Source: Acidobacteriota bacterium | GTDB taxonomy: Bacteria > Acidobacteriota > Vicinamibacteria > Vicinamibacterales > UBA2999 | NCBI GenBank assembly: GCA_020851565.1 | Contig: JADZCN010000079.1 | Coordinates: 1-34,551 of the forward strand | Direction of reading: 5' to 3' | DNA length: 34,551 bases | Shown: piece by piece, positions 23,692 to 30,853 of the stretch | How the letters are laid out: the number at the start of each line of letters is the position of its first letter | Numbering within the stretch: the stretch's first letter is position 1 | The notes under the pieces: model-generated | Seen by the model: the letters and a program-made list of their open reading frames with translations, nothing else | What the model was told of the DNA's origin: nothing | Database searches by the model: none | Made by a program: the position numbers and the translations under genes

Positions 23692-24579
23692 ATGCAGCGC
23701 CGTCACTTCCTCGCCACGGGGGCCACCATCGCGGCGGCCCCCTTTCTGAATCTCGGCCGCGTCCGCGCCTTCGCCGGGCGGCGCGCGGTCGAGTACTCCA
23801 CGCGCGCCGTGGACCTGGTCGGCGGCGCCACGGTCGTGGACATGCTGGGCCCGTTCAAGATTGGCGCGAGCACCTGGCTCCAGAAGCACTTCACGCGCCT
23901 GGACGACGTGGATTTCTTCCATGCGCTGGGGCAGCGGATCTCGCAGCTCACCTACAACTCCAGGAACATGATTGGCAACGGCTCCACCGAGCGGCGAGAC
24001 GAGGGCCTGTCCGATTACGGCGTCGCCGTCGTGGAGCGCATGAACAAGGTGGGCATGGCGGTGGACGTGTCGCACTGCGGCGACCGCACCACGCTGGACG
24101 CCTTCGAGGTCTCGAAGCGCCCCGTGCTCATCACCCACTCGAACTGCCGCGCGCTGGTGCCGGGGCACCCCCGGTGCAAGACAGACGAGGCGATTCGTGC
24201 GATGGCGAAGGCGGGCAGCGTCATGGGCATCACCGGCGTGCGGATGTTCGTGAAGCACGACGAGCCCACGACCATCGAGCACATGCTGGACCACTACGAT
24301 CACGTGCGGAAGCTGGTGGGCGTGGAGCACCTCGGCCTCGGCAGCGACATGGACTTGGACGGCTACGATGACATGACGGCCGACGAGAACCAGGCCATGC
24401 GCGCCGGCTACAAGGACAGCTACGGCTTTCGCGAGAAGATCGACATCGAGGGCGTGGACCACCCGAAGCGGGTCTTCGACCTCACCGAGGGGCTCATCCG
24501 CCGCGGCTATGCCGATGCGGACATCCGTGGAGCCCTCGGAGGGAATTTCCGGCGCGTGATCGCGCAGATCTGGATGTGA
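23692..24579 (+). CDS. Shortened M19 (renal dipeptidase-like) protein with Tat-like leader
   Basis: The leader MQRRHFLATGATIAAAPFL is Tat-type. Clear M19 sequence follows: ALGQRISQLTYNSRN (78-92), RDEGLSDYGVAVVERMN, metal ligands His128 in AVDVSHCGD and His149 in VLITHSNCR, MGITGVRMFV, and Asp219 in LGLGSDMD. M19 enzymes cleave dipeptides and tolerate a D-residue at the C-terminal position. This protein has only 295 residues whereas the family is normally well over 350. The part between the leader and residue 78 is very short: the usual His-x-Asp metal pair is replaced by VVDML (48-52), and the segment with the bridging glutamate is missing. It may therefore be inactive, have a changed metal site, or reflect an in-frame deletion. 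It lies 8 bases before the flavoprotein gene, so the two are surely co-transcribed. Confidence 0.85.
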   Translation: MQRRHFLATGATIAAAPFLNLGRVRAFAGRRAVEYSTRAVDLVGGATVVDMLGPFKIGASTWLQKHFTRLDDVDFFHALGQRISQLTYNSRNMIGNGSTERRDEGLSDYGVAVVERMNKVGMAVDVSHCGDRTTLDAFEVSKRPVLITHSNCRALVPGHPRCKTDEAIRAMAKAGSVMGITGVRMFVKHDEPTTIEHMLDHYDHVRKLVGVEHLGLGSDMDLDGYDDMTADENQAMRAGYKDSYGFREKIDIEGVDHPKRVFDLTEGLIRRGYADADIRGALGGNFRRVIAQIWM

Positions 24580-24587
24580 GGAGAGCG

Positions 24588-25832
24588 ATGGACAGGCGGA
24601 CGATGGTCAAGTCCGGCGCGGCGGCGCTGGTCGTCATGGGCATCGGCGGGTGTCGGGCCGCGGGACCGCCCCGCGTGGCGGCGGCGCGGCCCCCTCGCCC
24701 TCGCGTGAACCTGGCGCCGGTGCGCGTGTCGTGGGACCGCGTGATTCGGACCACGGTGGGCCTGCGCCCGCACCGGGACGGCGGCTTCGTCCTGCGCGCG
24801 GACAAGCTGGACGAGAAGGTGCTCATCCACAACTACGGGCATGGCGGGGCCGGCATGTCGCTGGCGTGGGGATGCGGCACGCTCGTGGGAGACCTGGCGG
24901 ATCCCGCCGGCGTGCGTCGTGCGGCCGTCATCGGCTGTGGCTCACCCGGACTCTCCACGGCGCGCCAGCTGCAGCGCCGCGGCTACGACGTCACCATCTA
25001 CGCGGCCACCGTGCCGCCCGACACGACGTCCAACATGTCGTGGGCGGGCTACACGCCCACGTCGGGCCTCATCGAGCCCGAGCGGCGCACGCCGGCGTGG
25101 GATGCGCAGTTCCGCACCGCGGCGGAGGTGTCCTACCGGCAGCTGCAGCTGATGGTCGGGCCCCGCTACGGCGTCTACTGGATCGACAGCTACAACGCCA
25201 CCGACGATCCGAATCCGCGCCCGCGGGGCGGGGGTGACGGCGACCTGCTGCCCGAGCCGCTGCGCACCGGGCGGGATCGCGAGGTGCTTGGCCCGGGCGA
25301 GCACCCGTTCCCGACGCAGTACGCGATCCGACAGTCGAACCTGGCCATCGAGCCGTCCATCTACCTGGATGCGCTCGTGCGGGACTTCCTCGCATTCGGC
25401 GGGCGCCTCGTCATCCGCCGCTTCGAGTCGCGCCGCGAGCTGGCCGCGCTTCCCGAGCCCGTCATCGTCAACTGCACGGGGCTGGGGTCGTTCTCGCTCT
25501 TCGATGACAAGGAACTGGTGCCCGTGAAGGGACAGCTGACCGTGCTGGTGCCGCAGCCGGAGGTGGACTACCGGGCGTCGGCCCGGCTGCCGGATGACAG
25601 CAACGCGAGCATCAACCCCCGGAGCGATGGCATCGTGGTCGGCAACTCGCAGGAGCGGGGTGTCTGGTCGATGGAGCCGAACGAGGAGATCCGGAAGAGG
25701 AACGTGGACAACGCGATTGCGTTCTTCTCGCGCATGGCGCCGCCGGCGCCCGGGACGCGCCTCACGCGCTCGGAGGCGCCGCGCGTGACGCCTGCTGTCG
25801 AGCGCTTCTTCGACTGGAGAGACGCGCATTGA
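24588..25832 (+). CDS. D-amino-acid oxidase-like FAD protein with apparently circularly permuted order, Tat/lipoprotein leader
   Basis: This 414-residue protein starts with MDRRTMVKSG and a hydrophobic stretch ending in GIGGC, a twin-arginine leader with possible lipobox. Residues 58-61 (GLRP) and 81-96 (HNYGHGGAGMSLAWGC) match the block that ends normal D-amino-acid oxidases. Here they precede the FAD Rossmann motif (AVIGCGSPGLSTARQL, Gly116-x-Gly-x-x-Gly121). After that come TSNMSWAGYTPTSG, a central substrate domain, IVNCTGLGSFSL (292-303), VKGQLTVL and GNSQERGVWSMEPNEE (352-367). These are the last blocks before GLRP in a conventional enzyme, and the protein ends shortly after. The activity expected is oxidative deamination of D-amino acids or a related amine. 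GGAG four bases before ATG 24588 supports the start; a GTG at 24576 would add four residues. It is co-transcribed with the M19-like gene. Confidence 0.87.
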   Translation: MDRRTMVKSGAAALVVMGIGGCRAAGPPRVAAARPPRPRVNLAPVRVSWDRVIRTTVGLRPHRDGGFVLRADKLDEKVLIHNYGHGGAGMSLAWGCGTLVGDLADPAGVRRAAVIGCGSPGLSTARQLQRRGYDVTIYAATVPPDTTSNMSWAGYTPTSGLIEPERRTPAWDAQFRTAAEVSYRQLQLMVGPRYGVYWIDSYNATDDPNPRPRGGGDGDLLPEPLRTGRDREVLGPGEHPFPTQYAIRQSNLAIEPSIYLDALVRDFLAFGGRLVIRRFESRRELAALPEPVIVNCTGLGSFSLFDDKELVPVKGQLTVLVPQPEVDYRASARLPDDSNASINPRSDGIVVGNSQERGVWSMEPNEEIRKRNVDNAIAFFSRMAPPAPGTRLTRSEAPRVTPAVERFFDWRDAH

Positions 25833-25870
25833 CGCGCCGTGCGGGTGAAGGCGTCGACGACTGGCCCGCG

Positions 25871-25876
25871 TACAAT
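25871..25876 (+). promoter_or_regulatory. Possible -10 box (TACAAT) before the dynamin-like gene
   Basis: TACAAT is close to the bacterial -10 consensus and lies 17 nt before the ATG at 25894, giving a leader of roughly ten bases. No good -35 is found at 16-18 bases upstream. Confidence 0.4.
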
Positions 25877-25893
25877 CGGCCCGGGCCCCACCG

Positions 25894-27660
25894 ATGATCG
25901 ATCACGTCCTGACCCGCGACGAACATGCGCTGCTGGCGGACGAGCGTGCCGTCCTGGGCCGCCTGCAGCGGACGCTTGCGCGCTTCGAGGGCAGCACCGA
26001 GGACCAGGAGGCGCTGGCACACTCCATCCGGCGCCTCGACGAGCTGTTCCTCCTCGTCGTGGTGGGGGAGTTCAACTCGGGCAAGAGCACCTTCATCAAC
26101 GCCCTGGCCGGGCAGCGCGTGCTCGAGGAGGGCGCGACGCCCACCACGCGACGGATCCAGATCCTCACCTACGGCCCGGCTGTCACGCACAGCGTGGCGG
26201 AGACGGCGGTGGACGTGGTCACGGCGCCGGCCGCCATGCTCCGGGACATCCACATCGTGGACACGCCCGGCACCAACGCCATCTTCCGCGAGCACGAGGC
26301 CATCACCACCGACTTCGTGCCGCGCGCCGACTTCGTCCTGTTCGTCACCTCCGCCGACCGCCCCTTCACGGAAACCGAGCGCGGGTTCATGGAGGCCATC
26401 CGCGAGTGGGGCAAGAAGATCGTCGTCGTGGTCAACAAGTCGGACATCCTGGAGACGGCTGAGGACCGGGCCAGCGTCGAGCAGTTCGTCCGGCAGAGCG
26501 CCGCGGACCTGCTGGGCACGGAGCCGCAGGTGTTCCTGGTCTCGGCGCGTGCCGCGCTCAGGGCCAAGCTGGCCGGGGTGATTCCGGAGGAGGCGGGCGC
26601 GTCCGGTGGCGCGCCCGGCGCGGGGGCCTTCGCCGCGCTCGAGGGGTACATCGCGTCGACGCTCGACGAGCGGGAGCGCGTCCGCCTGAAGCTGCTGAAT
26701 CCCGTCGGCGTCGGTCTGCGCCTCGGCGAGCGATACCTGGGCATGGTCGAGGCCGACCTGCACGTGTTGAAGGACGACGTGCGGGCGATGGACGACATCG
26801 AGGGGCAGCTGGCCATCTACCGGGAAGACATGGCGCGGGAGTTCCGCCACCGCCTGTCGTCGGTGGACAACATCCTCCACGCGTTCGGGCGGCGCGGCGT
26901 GGCCTTCTTCGACGACACGCTGCGCCTGGGGCGGGTCTTCGACCTGATGAACAAGAGCCGGCTGAAGGCCGAGTTCGAGCGGGACGTCATCCAGGACATG
27001 CCGCAGCTCATCGAGCGGCAGGTGGGCGACATCATCGACTGGATGGTCGCCAGCGACCTGCGCCAATGGCAGGGCGTGATGGAGCGCATCCAGGCGCGCC
27101 GCACCACGCACGTCGACCGTCTGGCGGGCGCCATCGACAGCCGCTTCGAGTACGACCGGGCGCAGCTGCTCGAGACCGTGGGCCGGGCGGCCGAGCGGAC
27201 CGTCGAGAGCTACGACATCGCGCGCGAGAGCGAGACGATGGCCGAATCGGTCCGGATGGCCGTGGCCGGCACGGCGCTGGCGGAAGTGGGGGCGATCGGG
27301 CTGGGCGCTGCGGTCACGGCGCTGGCGACGACCACGTTCGCCGACGTGACCGGCATCCTGGCGGCGGGTGCGTTGGCCGTCATCGGGCTGTTCGTGATTC
27401 CCGTGAGGCGGAAGCAGGCGAAGGCGGCGATGCGCGAGAAGATCGAGGGGATGCGCACGCAGCTGGTCGGGTCGCTCACCGCGCAGTTCGATCGCGAGCT
27501 GGAGCGCAGCGTCGGCCGCGTGCGCGACGCCATCGCGCCCTACACCCGCTTCGTGCGTGCGGAGCAGCTGCGACTGGGCACGACCCGCGACGAGCTCCGC
27601 GCCTCGGCGCAGGAGCTGGGCGCGCTCCAGCGGCGGATCGAGCAGCTGCCTGGGCGTTAG
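25894..27660 (+). CDS. Bacterial dynamin-like GTPase
   Basis: This 588-residue protein has a dynamin-type GTPase domain near the N-terminus: P-loop GEFNSGKS (58-65), switch threonines in TPTT (82-85), DTPGTNAIF (123-131) and NKSD (181-184). A long helical region follows (about 215-450) with coiled-coil character. Residues about 455-505 hold a hydrophobic hairpin (ALAEVGAIGLGAAVTALA, then GILAAGALAVIGLFVIP) that should insert into the membrane, followed by RRKQAK and a helical tail (SAQELGALQRRIEQL). Such proteins remodel or protect bacterial membranes and some act in stress or phage defence. Many occur as adjacent pairs; this one stands alone. It is preceded by a TACAAT box and is convergent with the permease gene. 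Confidence 0.92.
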   Translation: MIDHVLTRDEHALLADERAVLGRLQRTLARFEGSTEDQEALAHSIRRLDELFLLVVVGEFNSGKSTFINALAGQRVLEEGATPTTRRIQILTYGPAVTHSVAETAVDVVTAPAAMLRDIHIVDTPGTNAIFREHEAITTDFVPRADFVLFVTSADRPFTETERGFMEAIREWGKKIVVVVNKSDILETAEDRASVEQFVRQSAADLLGTEPQVFLVSARAALRAKLAGVIPEEAGASGGAPGAGAFAALEGYIASTLDERERVRLKLLNPVGVGLRLGERYLGMVEADLHVLKDDVRAMDDIEGQLAIYREDMAREFRHRLSSVDNILHAFGRRGVAFFDDTLRLGRVFDLMNKSRLKAEFERDVIQDMPQLIERQVGDIIDWMVASDLRQWQGVMERIQARRTTHVDRLAGAIDSRFEYDRAQLLETVGRAAERTVESYDIARESETMAESVRMAVAGTALAEVGAIGLGAAVTALATTTFADVTGILAAGALAVIGLFVIPVRRKQAKAAMREKIEGMRTQLVGSLTAQFDRELERSVGRVRDAIAPYTRFVRAEQLRLGTTRDELRASAQELGALQRRIEQLPGR

Positions 27661-27668
27661 CCCTTACA

Positions 27669-27709
27669 GGGACTGTCCCCGGAGACAATCAGAGACGGGG
27701 ACTGTCCCC
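27669..27709. repeat. Two GGGACTGTCCC near-palindromes between convergent genes
   Basis: GGGACTGTCCCC at 27669-27680 and GGGGACTGTCCCC at 27697-27709 are direct copies of an odd palindrome (GGGAC, T, GTCCC) separated by GGAGACAATCAGAGAC. They fill the 48-base gap between the dynamin-like gene and the permease gene, touching the permease stop codon. The layout resembles REP-like intergenic elements, and the hairpins could end transcription from both sides. Confidence 0.7.
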
Positions 27710-30225
27710 TACTCGCTGCGCAGCGCCGTCACCGGGTTCACCTCGGTCGCGCGCCGGGCCGGCATCGACGTGGCCGCGATCGAGGCCGCGAGGAAGCCCA
27801 GAGGCACCAGCGCGAAGGTCCAGGGCTCGAAGGCCTGCATGTCCACGAAGGTGCTGGCCAGCACTCGGCCGATACCCAGGCCCAGCAGCCACCCCACGGC
27901 CACGCCGGTCGTCGTGGTCCGAAGGCTCTCGGAGAGAATCATCCGCAAGACCGCCGCTGGCCGGGCGCCCACGGCCATGCGCACACCGATCTCGCGCGTG
28001 CGCCGCGCCACGGCGTAGGACGTAACCCCGTAGATGCCCACCAGGGCGACGACCATCGCCATGACGCCGAAGAACGCGAAGAGAGATGTCGAGAGCCGCA
28101 GCATCCAGTACTCCGCGGCGTTCTCGAGGTGCGACGCGAACGTGCGCACGCCGAAGATCGGCACGCCTGGCGCCGTCGCCCGCAGCTCACGACGCACGGT
28201 GTTCTCGAGGCCGCTCGTCGGCACCGCCGGCCGGACGTGGAAGAACGCGTTGCTCATGAAGCCCTGGGCGAAGGGCACGTAGACGTTGCCGCGCGGCTCG
28301 CGTTCGAACAGGCCGAGCCGCGTGGCGGCGACGATGCCCACGACCTCCATGGGCTCGCTGGGCTTGCCGCCCTCCTCAGCCGCCCACTGAATCCGCTGGC
28401 CCAGCGCCGATCCGTCCGGCCACAGCTTGCGCGCGAGCGTCTCGTCGAGCATGGCCACCAGCGGTGCGCCCTTGCCGAAGGCCTCCGCCTGCGTGAAGGA
28501 GCGGCCCTGCAGCACCGGCACGCCCATCGCGTTGAAATAGGCGGCGCCGATGGCGTTCCAGGGAGCGCCGAAGCTCTGGCCCGCCTCGGGCGTGGATGGC
28601 TTCGACCCGGGCGGAGGGCTCACCCCCGCGCGCTGCACCGTCTTGCCCATGCTGATCATGCCCATCGGCGCGATGGCGCCAATGCTCGCCGACTCCATGC
28701 CCGGCAGCGAGGCGAGCCGCTCCTCGATCCGGGCGTAGGCGTCCAGGCTCTGCGCCTCGTCCAGCCCGCCGAGGCGGCTGTCCACCTCCGCCAGCACGGT
28801 GTCGTCCGCGCGGAAGCCGAAGTCGGTGCTGGCCGCGATGAGCGCCATGCGGAGGAAGAGGCCCGCCGCGATGAGCAGGCACAGCGAGAGCGCCACCTGC
28901 GCAGCCACCAGTGGGTTGCGCGGGACGAAACGCCAGCGCCGCGGTGCCGGGTCGTCGCCCGTCTGCACCTTCAGGTCGGTGAGGATGTCCGCCTGCGAGT
29001 GCTTCAGCGCCGGTCCCAGCGCGAAGCCAATCGTGGCGAGCAGGCAGAAGCCGATGGATCCGCCCACCAGCGCCGGCGAGGCCATGCTTCCGAGCGTCAG
29101 CGTGATGGGCACCATGCTGGACAGCGATGTGGTCAGGAAGTCGATGGCGTAGAGGCCAAGCGCCACGCCCAGTGAGCCGCCCACCAGTGAGAGCAGCAGG
29201 CCCTCCACCAGCAGTTGCCGGATGATGCGCCCGCGCCCTCCGCCGAGCGCCAGGCGCACGGCGAACTCCTTGCGCCGCGCGCGGCCCCGCGCCAGCAGCA
29301 TCGACGCGAGGTTCAGGCACACGGTCAGCAGCACGGCACCGGTCAGGCCCATCATCAAGGCGCCGAGCGTGCCCAGGACGGTCTCGTTCGCCGGCGTCGT
29401 GCCCGTGGAGAACTTCGGGAGCGGCGCCAGCGACAGCACCTGGTGCTCGTGCTCCGCGGGGAACGCCTGGGCCAGGCTCTTGCCGAACAGCTCCAGCCCC
29501 ACCGACGCCGCCGAAGCGGCAACCCCGTCTTTGAGGCGCCCGACGAGGAACAGGTTGTAGGCGTCCGCGCGTTGCAGCGACCGCGCGCCCTCGCCCTGGA
29601 AGTCGTTGGCGAGCGTGTGGAATACCCCGAGCGGGAAGAAGAGCTCCGGCCCGAACACGCTCATGGTTCCCGTGAAGCCCTCCGGGGTGATGCCAACAAT
29701 GGTGAACGGGCGCTCGTTGACGCGCACGGTCGTTCCGATCAACCCGGGATCGAACCCCGTGCGCTTCCAGTAGGCGTAGCTGGCGATGGCCACCGGGATG
29801 TCCTGGCCCGGCCGGTCCTCTTCCGCGGTGAACGTGCGGCCCTGGAGCAGCGCGACGCCGAGCACGTCGAAGTAGTTCGCGCTGGCCAGCACGGAGAAGG
29901 CGCGTCGCGACTGCTCGCCCTCGCCGATGCCCACGATGGTGGGATTGTGCGCGAGGAGACCCGAGAACAGGTCCGCCCGCCCGGCCAGCTCCTGGTAGAT
30001 CGGGTAGGAGAACGCCCGGTAGTCGTTCGTGGTCCGGGCATCGCGCGAATACAGCTGAACGATGCGGTCCGGCTCCGGAAACGGGCGGCCGGCCATGGTG
30101 AACGCGTAGACCACGCTGAACATCGCGGCGTTGAGGCCGATGCCGAGCGCCAGCACGATGATGGCGGCGAGTGAGAAGCCGGGAGATTTGAGCAGCAGCC
30201 GGAGCGAAACCTTGAGATCGTCCAC
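27709..30225 (-). CDS. ABC-type permease of the ADOP family (MacB/FtsX-like, duplicated)
   Basis: This 838-residue inner-membrane protein is built from two MacB/FtsX-like halves. The N-terminal half opens LKVSLRLLLKSPGFSLAAI with helix VLALGIGLNAAMFSVVYAF, then a large periplasmic domain (VASYAYWKRTG-type region, VNERPFTIVGITPEGFTG). A three-helix FtsX core follows (about 305-425), with ARRKEFAVRLALGGGRGRI. The second half repeats the order: LVAAQVALSLCLLIAAGLFL, a second periplasmic domain with VVGIVAATRLG, and a final core with YAVARRTREIGVRMAVGARP. ADOP permeases are abundant in Acidobacteriota and usually lack their own ATPase gene; none is adjacent here either. The function is probably lipoprotein or drug transport or mechanotransmission. 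GTG 30225 is preferred over an ATG at 30288, since the longer form would begin inside a repeat array. Confidence 0.88.
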   Translation of the reverse strand: MDDLKVSLRLLLKSPGFSLAAIIVLALGIGLNAAMFSVVYAFTMAGRPFPEPDRIVQLYSRDARTTNDYRAFSYPIYQELAGRADLFSGLLAHNPTIVGIGEGEQSRRAFSVLASANYFDVLGVALLQGRTFTAEEDRPGQDIPVAIASYAYWKRTGFDPGLIGTTVRVNERPFTIVGITPEGFTGTMSVFGPELFFPLGVFHTLANDFQGEGARSLQRADAYNLFLVGRLKDGVAASAASVGLELFGKSLAQAFPAEHEHQVLSLAPLPKFSTGTTPANETVLGTLGALMMGLTGAVLLTVCLNLASMLLARGRARRKEFAVRLALGGGRGRIIRQLLVEGLLLSLVGGSLGVALGLYAIDFLTTSLSSMVPITLTLGSMASPALVGGSIGFCLLATIGFALGPALKHSQADILTDLKVQTGDDPAPRRWRFVPRNPLVAAQVALSLCLLIAAGLFLRMALIAASTDFGFRADDTVLAEVDSRLGGLDEAQSLDAYARIEERLASLPGMESASIGAIAPMGMISMGKTVQRAGVSPPPGSKPSTPEAGQSFGAPWNAIGAAYFNAMGVPVLQGRSFTQAEAFGKGAPLVAMLDETLARKLWPDGSALGQRIQWAAEEGGKPSEPMEVVGIVAATRLGLFEREPRGNVYVPFAQGFMSNAFFHVRPAVPTSGLENTVRRELRATAPGVPIFGVRTFASHLENAAEYWMLRLSTSLFAFFGVMAMVVALVGIYGVTSYAVARRTREIGVRMAVGARPAAVLRMILSESLRTTTTGVAVGWLLGLGIGRVLASTFVDMQAFEPWTFALVPLGFLAASIAATSMPARRATEVNPVTALRSE

Positions 30226-30264
30226 GGGGGCTAGGACGAGAGCGGGGAGGGGGTTGTTCCGAAC

Positions 30265-30436
30265 GGGCGCTTCGCGTGGGCGGCCCACCGGGCCGGAGGG
30301 GCCGCGCTTCGCGCGGTGGGCGCTCCGCGTAGGCGGCCCTCCGGGCCGTGGGCCTCACGGTGGGCCTCGCCGCTTTGCGATTCGGTGGGCGCTGCGCGTG
30401 GGCGGCCCTTCGGGCCGTGGGCGGCGGAAGCCGCCG
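30265..30436. repeat. Array of GC-rich repeat units forming small hairpins
   Basis: Three related units start GGGCGCT (or GGGCGCTT) and contain GGCGGCCC-nn-CGGGCC at 30265-30296, 30318-30352 and 30387-30421. Each carries a GGCCC/GGGCC stem with a three-base loop. Two further hairpins of the same style, CCGCGC-TTC-GCGCGG (30302-30316) and GGCGG-AAG-CCGCC (30423-30435), lie between or after them. The array occupies the 220-base gap between the MaoC-like gene and the permease gene. Confidence 0.7.
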
Positions 30437-30445
30437 TGGGGTGAA

Positions 30446-30853
30446 TCACGCGCCGGGCGTGAACCGGTAGCACCACGCTTCGCCCTCGAGCACCGTTTCA
30501 CCCGTCTGACGCGTGACACGGACGGCGAGCTGCGAGACCGGCTTGGCCTGGTGCACCTTCAGGACCTCGGCGTGCGCGGTGATGGTGTCACCGATGTAGA
30601 CCGGCGCCGTGAACTTCCAGTTCTGGCTCAGGAAGACGGTACCGGGGCCGGGCAAGTCGGTCGCTACGAGCGCGTGGAGTAGTCCCGTGGTCAGCCCGCC
30701 CTGCACCACGAGGCGCCCGAACTTCGTGCCGGCGGCAAACGCCTCGTCGTAGTGGAGCGGATTGTAGTCGCCGGAGATCTCGGAGTACTTGCGCACGTGA
30801 TCCGCGGTCAGCGTCAGCTGCCTCGTCGCCGTCTGTCCCACCCGCAGGCTCAT
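30446..30853 (-). CDS. MaoC-like hot-dog hydratase
   Basis: This 135-residue protein has the single hot-dog domain of R-specific enoyl-CoA hydratases. The catalytic loop YSEISGDYNPLHYDEAFA holds Asp29, Asn31 and His34, and the central helix FGRLVVQGGLTTGLLHAL and strands GDTITAHAEVLKVHQAKPVS follow. It should add water to, or remove it from, an acyl-CoA or related thioester in the cytoplasm. The ATG overlaps the stop of the upstream FAD hydroxylase gene (ATGA), so it is the last gene of a four-gene operon. A full-length, intact active-site motif argues for a working enzyme; the substrate is unknown. The open frame continues far upstream into the hydroxylase region, but that part is not homologous. 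Confidence 0.9.
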   Translation of the reverse strand: MSLRVGQTATRQLTLTADHVRKYSEISGDYNPLHYDEAFAAGTKFGRLVVQGGLTTGLLHALVATDLPGPGTVFLSQNWKFTAPVYIGDTITAHAEVLKVHQAKPVSQLAVRVTRQTGETVLEGEAWCYRFTPGA

